Notes under the pieces: generated by a model
The model's database searches: none
What the model was told of the DNA's origin: nothing
Seen by the model: the letters and a program-made list of their open reading frames with translations, nothing else
Program-made: the position numbers and the translations under genes
Assembly (NCBI GenBank): GCA_963930645.1
Contig: OZ005662.1
Location: 5,089,436 to 5,153,435, forward strand
Direction of reading: 5' to 3'
DNA length: 64,000 nucleotides
Source of the DNA: Salticus scenicus
Taxonomy: Eukaryota > Arthropoda > Arachnida > Araneae > Salticidae
Shown here: in pieces, positions 55,817 to 64,000 of the stretch
Numbering within the stretch: the stretch's first letter is position 1
How the letters are laid out: each line of letters starts with the position of its first letter

Positions 55817-56180
55817 CCTGTTTCGCCGAAGAATTACGTCTCATCCAACGTTTATCACTAGCAGTATAGAACTACTAGCAGATAACCATAGACTATTTTC
55901 AACGTCCCGCTACAGCTCTCTATTTATACAGTTTCAGAAACAATTCAGAGAGCGTTGCTAAGCCATACGAATGCGTGATGACTCGAAATGTTATTTGCTT
56001 AACACACTATAATTTGCATTTGCTAAAAATTTAAGCTCAATCATGCCTTCATAATGTTGAATTTTTAACAAACATGAGTGATTTTATAAAATAGCAGAAA
56101 AATTTCGAATCGAGAATAGTCTATTACTCATGCAGCTCATTCTTCGATTCTCAACTTTTCTAATTTTATTGAGAAAATTT
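55817..56180. other. Tc1 flank, nothing further recognised
   Basis: Possible remains of the terminal inverted repeat of the dead Tc1 element, but I cannot place its end. Confidence 0.3.
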
Positions 56181-56480
56181 GCCGATTTGTCTTCAAGTCA
56201 CATTTAAATATAGCCTTCCGTGTCCGCTTTAAATATAGCTTTTACAACAGCTTTATACACGGATTTTGCACAATCGCAAAAAGATACAATAACAAAAAAT
56301 CATGCAGTACGCATTCATTATCAACGCATTCAACTGTACATACTCGTTGTATCGTATAACCGTCAATGTTCTTTGTGTACGTTGAACATTATCACACAAC
56401 AGGCACACAGAAGGACAGAAAGGCAGGCGAATAGAATGATTGAATTCACAATCACTTTTCAACATTGTTGAAAAGTGTAA
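56181..56480 (-). mobile_element. HINE-like family N, copy 4
   Basis: Minus strand: perfect 5' hairpin CACTTTTCAACA/TGTTGAAAAGTG (56453-56477), GTCCTTCTGTGTGCCTGTTG-type core, then a body ending in the 170-bp repeat seen after IR gene 2. The two open frames here are repeat DNA. Confidence 0.5.
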
Positions 56481-56529
56481 AAATGCTCAGCTCTGAATGT
56501 ATCTGAATATTTTAATGGAACTCTGTAAA

Positions 56530-57645
56530 TCTGAACGCTATTCTATACAAAATACAATTTTAGCATATTAACAATAAATGTCAATTTCTTTATGATTTTT
56601 GCAGTAGAAAGTTATTTAAATGTGATTCATAGAAATGTTCCTGTTAAAATGAAACGCGTTGACATTTTTGAGGGTGTCCATATACACAAACCAGTTGTAT
56701 AGGACATATTGATGCCATACATTCCACAGTGAACATCAATAACATATATCATTTAAAAAAAATTATGAAAATATCAAATATATACGGACGCTGGAGACGG
56801 ACAGATAGACAGGCAGGGGTAGAAATTAAGAAAAATAAGTCACTGGTCCGCAGGACCAGAGATTTTACGACTTTACTGGTCCGTACACATTTTCACTGGT
56901 CTGTTTTTAATTCTATTAGATTTTTTAAAGTACAGTGCAGCCACATATACTAAAACTAGCAGTGAAGACGTGTCCAAAATTTTGGAGGGATGCCAGCTTG
57001 ACCGACAATTTCAAATTTGGAGAACATCCAGTAATTCCGCGCTCTGTTATTGCTCATTTTCTCTGAGTCAGATGACTGTCACCCCTATTTTACCATTGGA
57101 CTCGCTGAATTAGCACTTGCGCAGATGCTTCCATGGTTTCATGAAATGTGGTCGAAGAATACTCACAAATTTGTAAGACAAAATAAATTTACATGATAAA
57201 TCGATAATTAGATTTAATTTAAAAATTCAAATAAAGTCTCATATAAATCAAATGTTTGTTTTAATAAGTGGGTTAAAAGTGACATACTTACCACATATAA
57301 AGTACTATATGTTAAGTACCAAAAGTAAAAAAGAAAAGTTATTTAAGTGAAATTAAATGAAAAATTACAGAGAATATGTAATATTTATAATTGTAATGAA
57401 GTTGTTTTACTTGTAGTTATTACTCACTTACTAATATTATAACATATTACATTCTAAGAAAGTTTCATTGGCAGTTTTGACAAAATGAAATGAAAATCCC
57501 TACGGTGGACCACTATAATTTATATTTTGCTGGTCCATTGAATGTTTTTGTGGTCCCGGACCAACGGACCACTGTTAATTCCGAGCCCTGACAGATACAT
57601 TAATTCAAATCATGTTCACACTTAAAAATATTAGAAAGTGTCAAA
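56530..57645 (-). mobile_element. HINE-like family N, copy 5, split by a hAT-type element
   Basis: A 5' hairpin (cactttctaatatttttaagtg on minus, about 57620-57641) and an ACAGATA core interrupted by 56814-57590. It then continues 'ttcatagaaatgttcctgtt' and 'gagggtgtccatatacacaa', as in the other N copies. Confidence 0.5.
56814..57590. mobile_element. hAT-type element H5
   Basis: Ends CAGGGGTAGAAATTAAG and, inverted, CAGGGCTCGGAATTAACAG. Next to these are repeated 'actggtccg-aggacca' motifs. The right flank ACAGATAC matches ACAGATAG five bases before the left end, so the duplication is blurred by the CAGA-type microsatellite in which it landed. No transposase recognised. Confidence 0.65.
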
Positions 57646-57699
57646 AACGCTTAATGTAAATGAAAATGCAAAATTCTAGCAATTTTCCAATCATAACCC

Positions 57700-58240
57700 T
57701 TAATGTAACTGAACTTTTTTGTATGGCACTGTAAATCTTATTGCTAATCATACCATATTCTATAGAAAACATTTTTTTGTGCCTATAAATAACGCATTTA
57801 AATTTAATTAAGATTTCTGCAAAGTAAAGTTATTAAAATAAGATTTATAGAAATACCTCTCATAGAACGCAATGCTCTGGGATACGTTTGGTTGTCCCTG
57901 TACATAAACCAGTGGTGGTATTTAGTCTACTTTCAATAGAAAACATTAGTGAACTTGTATAACATATTTCAATTTCATTAAAATTTGTGTAAAGTATAGG
58001 TATTAAAATATGGTTTATAGAAATACCTGTCATAGAACACAATTCTTTGGAATACTTTCGGGTGTCCCTGTACATAAACCAGTAGAAGTATTCACTCCAT
58101 TTTCAATAGGAAACATGCGATAATGAATTTGAATAAAATATACCAGTTTCAAGAAATTTCATGAATATTTACGAGAGTTAGAGCGCGGACAGACAGACAA
58201 ATCGAAGTCATTCACACTTTTCGACCTTGTTCGAAAGTGC
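57700..58240 (-). mobile_element. HINE-like family N, copy 6
   Basis: 5' hairpin CACTTTCGAACAAGGTCGAAAAGTG-type (about 58217-58240), GTCTGTCTGTCC core, and two 'tttatagaaatacct-tcatagaacacaat' units (near 57845 and 58014). The 71-codon frame here is repeat DNA. An A-tract follows at 58245-58271. Confidence 0.55.
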
Positions 58241-58289
58241 TCACAGAAAAAAAAAAAAAAAAAAAAAAAAAATCAAGAATAGTGTACGA

Positions 58290-58915
58290 ATAATGCAGAT
58301 CATTCATACCTTAATTCTTAACATATAAAATTTAACTGTTCTACCTAAATGTACAGATTTTATGTTCATATTACACACAAGTAACGTACATAGCTTTTTT
58401 ATGTTCATATATTTTACACAAGCACAAAGAAAAGAAAAAAATATTTCAAGATTAGTATGTTAATCATGCAGCTCATTTCTTACTTCTCAAGTTTTCCAAA
58501 CTTATTTAGAGTAACTTGTTGGTTTATGCTATGCTTAAGTCAAATTTAAACATGACCTTCCGTGTCTTCTTCAAATATTGTTTTTATATCAGCTTTATAT
58601 TCAGATTTCACAAAATCACACACATATACATACACACACAAAAAAAAGGGGGGGGGGTTCAAGAATGGTGTTTTAAATCCTGCAAGTCATACTACAATGC
58701 TTAACATTTAAAATATTATTTATTCAGAATAGTTGGATCATTTTAGCTTTATATACACATATAACGCAAGCATTTGAAATAGAAAAATTTTGTATCAGCA
58801 ATGATTTAGGAATCATACCCGTTTTTTCTCTCCTCTTACTGTTTAAAATTTATTCAGAGTAGCTTGCTAATTCCTTCTCAAGTCAAATTTAAGTTCAACC
58901 TTCCGAAATAAAACA
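58290..58915 (+). repeat. Further units of the 170-bp repeat seen after IR gene 2
   Basis: Three units with 'catgcagctcattcttacttctcaa', 'tattcagagtaacttg' and 'aagtcaaatttaa-catgaccttccgtg'. Units are separated by simple repeats, including an A8-G9 run near 58642-58658. Confidence 0.5.
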
Positions 58916-58922
58916 ACATCTA

Positions 58923-59110
58923 TCTATAATAATAAAAGGAAAGGTTTGTATGTCTATGTGTCTGTTCATCTATACATTCAGCCCCTAATGAACGTAGAAG
59001 TACAAATATTGGCATAAGAAGAAGAAGAAGCCGGTCAGAAGCCTACCGGAGGGGAAAGTAAAAAAGTAATCTAAAGATTTTAATTAGTTGCGCTGATATT
59101 AATTAAAATG
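58923..59110 (+). mobile_element. Helitron 5' end, same family as 21349-23651
   Basis: TCTATAATAATAAAAGGAAA after an A, then 'ggtttgtatgtctatgtgtc', 'tacattcagcccctaatgaa' and 'gtagaagtacaaatattggc', collinear with the first 130 bp of the Helitron at 21349. The 3' end of this copy was not found. Confidence 0.6.
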
Positions 59111-59117
59111 TCAACCT

Positions 59118-59516
59118 GTGTCAATTAATAAACAACTCAATTCTGAGTTTAAAAAGCCTTTAAGAAGAGCCAAATGGCCAAATAAATTAGAAATATTAGT
59201 TCGATTTTTTCAAAGTTGGTACCAAATGAAAGGAGCGATTTTTCTGAATCCAGGGGGCGCAAATTGCTTATCGCTACAACAATTAAAATTTTTTAATAAA
59301 CTAAAGCATGAAATTTCTGTTATAACAGTGGACGGAGCACTCCTCTATTACGGCAATATAAGAAAGTGCGACAAAGATGATACAGCTGAGTGTATTGAAA
59401 AGATTACCTTCATTGGCATTTATCGCGTTATTGCAGATTATTTTTTGAATATAATTTTATTATTATTATTAAACTATACAGCAAGCAAAATTTGTGTAAA
59501 ACACTACAGCTGCTGA
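59118..59516 (+). CDS. Open frame of 132 codons, unrecognised (doubtful gene)
   Basis: The frame MSINKQLNSEFKK...HYSC has a less AT-biased N-terminal two-thirds (KKPLRRAKWPNKLEILVRFF, GAIFLNPGGANCL, KCDKDDTAECIEK). It ends in a hydrophobic stretch (NIILLLLLNY) encoded by an AT-rich (TTA)n run. I recognise no domain. It lies about 190 bp inside a Helitron 5' end, so it could be captured host DNA, a decayed gene piece, or chance. Confidence 0.25.
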   Translation: MSINKQLNSEFKKPLRRAKWPNKLEILVRFFQSWYQMKGAIFLNPGGANCLSLQQLKFFNKLKHEISVITVDGALLYYGNIRKCDKDDTAECIEKITFIGIYRVIADYFLNIILLLLLNYTASKICVKHYSC

Positions 59517-60358
59517 AATTTATTTTTAATTTGTTACTAACACTTTCAAACAAAGTTCAAAAGTATTTATAACTCTGGTTTCTCTGTCTGTCTATACTCG
59601 ATTTATACCATACATAATCACAGAATTTTTTGAAATTGATATATGTTATAATATATTAAAACTAATTTAATTTAAAGAATTAAATATAGTAGTTATAAGC
59701 ATTTTACAAAAATAATTACTTAAAAAGTACAAAATAATAAAATATAAAAAAAAATCTTACCTGTGAGAAATAAAAATTTTAGAAAGAGCTTTTGAAAAAA
59801 AAAAAGGGGGGGGGATATATCTGCGTAAGAGAAAACAGAGTTTAGAGTTTCGCGAGAAAATTTTAATGTTGGGCAGCCCGGCTTACTAGAATCACTGTTA
59901 GTTACTCGTGTAATGTGACTTTCTTTATGGGTGTTTTTTGGCACACAAAATGGTTGCTATTGTTCCGTCCATTGTTATTATAATAAGTCTATGGATCATT
60001 ATACAGTGCAAGACATTTTGACAGACGATTCTATTCTGGTCGGGAATTATTGCTTTTCAGTTTTTAATGTACCACATGACTGGATACGTGTAAGGTACTG
60101 GAATTAAAAAAAGCAGTTTTTTAATTCTTTCAATTTTAAATGAATTCAAGCAGAAATTGGTAATCACTCACTGTTACTGCTCACCTATCTGCAGTTAAAA
60201 AAATTTAAAGAATCGCTTTAAAAAAAAAAAAAAAAAAAAAAAAAATAGACAGATTATATTTATTTAAATTCATAATTCTTTCATCTATTTAAGTAAATAG
60301 GGAAAATTTACTTTTGAAGGAATTCTTTTTTTTTTTAATTTTTTTTCTCAACTAGCTT
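59517..60358. other. Intergenic, nothing recognised
   Basis: AT-rich, with A-tracts near 59807 and 60218-60245 and a T-tract near 60325. The 74-codon frame at 59720-59944 (-) is not recognised. Confidence 0.4.
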
Positions 60359-60589
60359 CACTAAAAATTATCCGAAAATATTCTTGAGAAAATAGTATTT
60401 TCTTAAGACTTTCTTCAAATATTTTAAAACATTTTGAAGATTTATCTTTTTTAAAAAATATCTTCAGAAATTTTGAAGACATTATAAAGAAATTTTGTAA
60501 ACTTTCTTAAGAATGGGCCAAATAACTTAAGATATTCTGCAGATTTTCTCTAAATATATCTGCAGAATATCTTGAGATTATTTTTAGTG
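60359..60589. mobile_element. MITE with TTCTTAAGAA-type internal palindromes
   Basis: Ends CACTAAAAATTATC and, inverted, CACTAAAAATAATC. 231 bp made almost entirely of 'cttaaga', 'cttgaga' and 'ctgcaga' motifs with 'aaatat' spacers. The right end runs into a (GT)n-G10 tract (60588-60610), so the target duplication cannot be read. Confidence 0.55.
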
Positions 60590-60928
60590 TGTGTGTGTGT
60601 GGGGGGGGGGAGTAAAAAAGCAATTTTGAAGTTTCGCAAATGGACGACAAGGACGCTCACAATATTTGTGGGGAAATCCCGTGGTACAATTTGCTGTATT
60701 CATACGGATAACGTCAGAGAGCCATGCCGCACATTTTGAACAGATTATGACAGAAATCGCTAATCAACATTGAGAGATTAATCATTTTGAGTCTAAAATT
60801 TATCGAAGTTCTTCATTAATATTTTGAAATATAGCTTCTTTTATGGCCAATACATACACCAAACAACCTTACGTTCAATATACACATAAAATAAATAATC
60901 TGGTATGTTACTCACATTACTATCTCCT
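60590..60928. other. Intergenic, (GT)n and G-run then unique sequence
   Basis: Nothing beyond the simple repeat was recognised. Confidence 0.4.
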
Positions 60929-60980
60929 AAAACTCGAATAAACGACTACGTCAGAAACGCCAAAGAAAAATATTGGAAAA

Positions 60981-61023
60981 GCATACAGCTGTTTCGGCAG
61001 CTTAAAGCGTGCCGTCTTCAGCG
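60981..61023 (-). ncRNA. Hammerhead-ribozyme-like motif, P2 left arm
   Basis: Minus strand: GCG, core CTGAAGA (CUGANGA consensus), one extra C, stem II GGCA...TGCC closed by a self-pairing CGCTTTAAGC, core GAAA, minimal stem III ACA/TGT, a GUA cleavage-type triplet, then TGC able to pair with the leading GCG (one G-U). The extra nucleotide between core and stem II departs from the canonical form. Confidence 0.45.
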
Positions 61024-61487
61024 CAAAAAGGATTCTGAATCAGCAGAAGTTCTCGTATATATAGGAGAGGGGCCGAATTTAGTTCAACCAATAGGATTAC
61101 GGGAAAGGTGGGGAGAGTGGCCAATAGGAATTTATTAAAGTTAGCAGTGTAAACAGTAGAAAAATTAAGAAAATGTGGACTGAATATAAAATTTCCAACA
61201 GTCAGACAAATAGGGAATAGCGAAATCACAATTTACAAGGTTTTTGAAATTTTTATAAATATGAAAAGCTTAAAAAAAATCGAGAAAGAATTCTATTCCC
61301 TATTTGTCTGACTGTTGGAAATTTTATATTCAGTCCACATTTTCTTAATTTTTCTACTGTTTACACAGCTAAATTTAATAAATTCCTACTGGCCACTCTC
61401 CCCACCTTTCCCGTAATTCTATTGGTTGAACTAAATTCGGCCCCTCTCCTATATATACGAGCACTTCTGCAGATTCAAAATCCTTTT

Positions 61488-61533
61488 TGCACTGAAGACG
61501 GCACGCTTAAAGCTGCCGAAACAGCTGTATGCA
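61488..61533 (+). ncRNA. Hammerhead-ribozyme-like motif, P2 right arm (best copy)
   Basis: Stem I TGCA (61488-61491) with TGCA (61530-61533). Core CTGAAGA (61492-61498), one extra C (61499), stem II GGCA (61500-61503) with TGCC (61514-61517), core GAAA (61518-61521). Stem III ACA (61521-61523) with TGT (61526-61528) and loop GC, then the GUA triplet. All conserved core bases of a type-I minimal hammerhead are present. The tiny palindromic stem III is as reported for ribozymes in Penelope-like retroelements. Activity is not shown. Confidence 0.5.
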
Positions 61534-61584
61534 TTTCCAATATTTTTCTTTGGCGTTTCTGACGTAGTCGTTTATTCGAGTTTT

Positions 61585-62039
61585 AATATTCCAACGCCAA
61601 GTCTCCTGTTATTACTATCTCTTACCCTGAAATTTAATACTATAAATACAGGTTGGAGATTAAGAGGTAAGATAACAAGTACTGTTATGTAAACCTATGT
61701 TACACAATTCAAATTAGGCTTTGGAATAGTTTTATATGATAATTAGTTCTGTGTGAGGGGGGGGCTACCGGCCTCCTGAACCCCCCATTACATTAATGCA
61801 CCTACATTTACATAGAATTTAATTCTGTTATTAAAATTAAAAGTTTACTTAAAATTATACAGACAATTTTCACACGTAACATTCATTGAAACTTATCAAT
61901 CTTGATCAAACTTTTCCAGCAACAAACTTATATTAACTTTAAAATACAACATTTGGATCTCCTAAAATTATTCGTTTTTAAGTTATTCTAAGAGTAGTAT
62001 AACACTAAATATCCAAAAAAGTTGATTTTGTTCTCAATA
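61585..62039. other. Intergenic, nothing recognised
   Basis: AT-rich with a G-run at 61757-61763; no gene or repeat match. Confidence 0.4.
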
Positions 62040-62262
62040 TTACATTAAAAATAAAAATGTTAAAAATGAAAAAAATCGATAACTTTATTTTAAATTATCG
62101 CAGATCGATGGTTCAACCATTCGTTTTAAAGGTATTGGCGAGCTCTTTTGAAAGATACCCATCATGAAATGAAAATTTACTCCCCTCGAGAGGTGGACTT
62201 CCCCCGAGGGGGGGGAGGCGAGACCCCCCTACATACACAATTTTTTTTTCCCAGTTCACTAT
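62040..62262 (-). mobile_element. HINE-like family Y fragment
   Basis: Inverse match to the 3' third of family Y: 'atcgataactttattttaaa', 'ggttcaaccattcgttttaa' and 'cttttgaaagatacccatca', then G/C runs 'cttcccccgagggggg'. Both ends truncated. The 66-codon frame at 62148-62348 is repeat DNA. Confidence 0.6.
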
Positions 62263-62339
62263 ATTACAAAAAATATATATTCGTTTCATTTGGTTTAATG
62301 CAGCCTATAGATGTTAAACTCTACTTACCTGCAATTTTC

Positions 62340-62672
62340 TGCATATAGGTAATGTATTTGAATACTTTTGAGTGTCCCTGTACATGAACCATTTGCTTCA
62401 TCTCAACGAAAAGCTTAGTGTAGCATCCCTATAGGATACACATGTAGAATACCAAGTTTGGAATTTCTGCTACTATTTTTTCTTGAGATATGCTGATAAC
62501 AGACGCACAGACAGACAGACACATGCACACACACAAAAAGACCATTCGCTAAAAACATGATTTTCGTATTCAGGGGACCTCAGAACATGTAAATATAACA
62601 AACACTCACTTTAGAAAATTTGACCCTAAAACAATATTTTCTCTACCGTAAGGGTAAGCGAAAGTAAAAATG
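62340..62672 (-). mobile_element. HINE-like fragment
   Basis: 'gtgtccctgtacatgaacca' links it to family N. The CAGACAGACAGACACATGCA core (62509-62530) and a 5' hairpin TTTCGCTTACCC...GGGTAAGCGAAA-type end (about 62640-62672) give the usual order on the minus strand. Confidence 0.45.
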
Positions 62673-63250
62673 GTATAGTTACGTGCATTAGATTTTGAGA
62701 CAAAGCTTTTTCATAAACTAGGCAAATTACAGCATGACAGCACCACCTTTCAGCTGATATACAGACAAATTTAAACATGAGTAAGAAAAATAGAGACATG
62801 TATATATATATATATTTTAAGGCCGCAATGCTCAGTAAAAGTTGTGATGTGCTGCCGGGTGTTTGTTGACCACAGTCAGAATTTTCAAAAGCAGTTTTCA
62901 TGGTAGGAGAACAGGGTAGTTTAAGGGAAAGGACAGATGAGGGTGCTGAAGGCGCCACCAAGTGGGGTCAGTCAGAATTTTTAATAATCGTTTGTACAGT
63001 GAACGAATAGGCTGTTTTATATTATGTAACATAGTAAGAGAGACACAGCCGACACTGAGCGGGATTTTCTAACAGTGGGAATTTTCAAAGGTGTTTTACA
63101 CAATCAGCGAAAAAAAACTGTTGTAGGCTCTGAAATGGGAATTCTCCATTTCAGAGTGGAGTAGGCACCCCAGGCGCTACCGAGTGAGAGTTTTTAATAC
63201 GCTCAGATTTTTAAAGAATCGCGAACCAGCTGGTCGCTGAAAGCAGCTAG
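62673..63250 (+). mobile_element. Helitron-like 3' portion ending CTAG
   Basis: Two degenerate units with 'ggcgc-accaagtg' and 'agtcagaatttttaataatc' precede a terminal hairpin GCGA-accagctggt-CGC (63225-63241), then CTAG (63247-63250) before a T. The 5' end of this copy is not clear. The 111-codon frame at 62626-62961 (-) is not recognised. Confidence 0.45.
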
Positions 63251-63749
63251 TAATAATGAAAGTAACGGTATGTCTGTTCATCTATACGTTTAAACTCCAC
63301 TGAACGTAGAGGTAAAAAAATTTACATACGAGTGCTTAGAAGCCTTTCCGAGGAGACAAAAGAGTATTTGGATGGGCATCAAAAGGAAGATGAAAAAGTT
63401 TCACAGGTAAAAAAGTGAACACAATGTTAAATATATCATTAAGTAATTGTCTGTTTAGTTATGAGAAAGAATGTTTAGTTTAATGCAGTATTTTTTTAAT
63501 GTATATATTGTTAAACCCATATTTTTTTACCCCCCCCCCCCCCCAAAAAAAAAAAAAAAAAAAAAAAAACTGGTGTGTAACAACCACACGTTTTCTATTA
63601 TCTACTACTACACATATTATATATAGTATATTGTGGACATATGTAAGCAGAAGACATGAAAATGACCTAACAAATCAGACATCTAACAATTATCCTGTAA
63701 GAGAAAACTGATACAGGTGTAAAGACATAAAAAACAGTTTACATAGTAA

Positions 63750-63781
<32 letters not shown>

Positions 63782-64000
63782 AGTAGAACCGTTTTTTTAA
63801 ACACCTGAGATCTAAAGCTAACTTACCTATTTAAATGGCTGTCAGTTTTCCTGTAATAACCAAGTAGTGCATGAAAAAGGATATCTAAAAAAAGGTCATT
63901 AGAGCCGTTTTTGAAATGCTGATTTTTTATCCTATTTCAGATTTTCACCCAAACCTGTCAAACTCATCCGTTGACTAGAAGAAAACAAGTATGAAAAGTT
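63251..64000. other. Second Helitron-like 5' end and simple repeats
   Basis: 'taataatgaaagtaacggta' with 'tgtctgttcatctatacgtt' and 'gaacgtagaggtaaaaaaat' resembles the Helitron 5' end at 58923 and abuts the CTAG at 63250. Then come a C14 run with A-tract (63531-63569) and another A-tract (63750-63778). No gene recognised. Confidence 0.45.

Larger units (their letters stand above)
60929..61584. repeat. Long palindrome P2 with promoter-like arms and hammerhead-like motifs
   Basis: Arms of about 290 bp, nearly identical from 'aaaactcgaataaacgacta' at 60929 to its complement ending at 61584. The loop of about 75 bp is centred near 61257. Moving outward in each arm: CCAAT (ATTGG at about 61420-61424), TATATATA (about 61450-61457), the hammerhead-like motif, then CTTTGGCGTTTCTGACGTAG. 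Related to P1 at 18019-18541. The two open frames inside (60905-61138 and 61002-61229) are arm artefacts. Confidence 0.85.

Noticed and set aside
60905..61229. Two 75-77-codon frames on opposite strands
   Set aside because: They read one arm of palindrome P2; the mirrored frames have no protein-like features.
62873..63180. Palindromic aatgggaattctccatt and gggc-rich stretches as operator-like sites
   Set aside because: They fall within degenerate Helitron-like repeats, so no regulatory claim can be made.

Overview
This looks like a window of an AT-rich, repeat-dense animal nuclear genome. It is most likely an arthropod and probably a chelicerate such as a spider. The grounds are two divergent intronless ionotropic-receptor (IR) genes, a very high load of Tc1/mariner, hAT, TTAA-target, MULE, Helitron and Helentron-type non-autonomous elements, tRNA-derived SINE material, many microsatellites, and no bacterial features (no operons, ribosome binding sites or dense coding). 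The chelicerate placement is an inference.

Only two intact protein-coding genes are convincing: IR-like genes at 16546-17865 and 51396-52712, both on the + strand, single-exon, 439 and 438 aa. A hand count gives about 47% identity without gaps over residues 61-400. Each consists of S1, M1, pore loop, M3, S2 and M4, with no amino-terminal domain and no visible signal peptide. They look like members of one expanded chemoreceptor clade, now separated by 33 kb of transposons. A candidate THAP zinc-finger first exon (19749-19819) ends at a consensus splice donor. Broken genes are two Tc1-like transposases (about 9600-10850 + and 53465-55816 -) and a MULE transposase C-terminus (37722-38230 -).

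Layout. 0.8-2.1 kb: a Helentron-like element. 3.0-7.7 kb: a large inverted-repeat element carrying three TTAA-flanked insertions. 8.2-9.0 kb: three adjacent perfect-hairpin MITEs. 9.6-10.9 kb: a Tc1 pseudogene split by a SINE fragment. 11-15 kb: Helentron-like copies, GC-richer tandem arrays and a hAT MITE. 16.5-17.9 kb: IR gene 1. 18.0-18.5 kb: a long palindrome. 21.3-23.7 kb: a non-autonomous Helitron. 25.6-29.9 kb: foldback and hAT MITEs. 30.0-36.3 kb: one 6.3 kb hAT-type element with an 8-bp target duplication and at least five nested insertions. 36.5-38.4 kb: a tandem repeat and the MULE. 39-48.4 kb: Helentron-like families, a SINE and TTAA elements. 49.6-51.2 kb: a 32/64-bp minisatellite ending about 160 bp before IR gene 2. 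52.7-58.9 kb: a dispersed repeat, a split Tc1 transposase and more Helentron-like copies. 59-64 kb: Helitron ends, a 0.65 kb palindrome and simple repeats.

The most interesting signals are these. (1) Hammerhead-ribozyme-like motifs, with a covarying stem, lie in both arms of two related long palindromes and sit downstream of TATA-like sequences. (2) At least five sequence-unrelated repeat families share one architecture: a 5' terminal hairpin, a GTCT core, a repeat of the hairpin arm near the 3' end, then a short 3' stem-loop whose stem covaries between copies. This matches the Helentron-associated (DINE-1/HINE) plan. (3) Many nested insertions leave readable empty sites, so their relative order can be dated.
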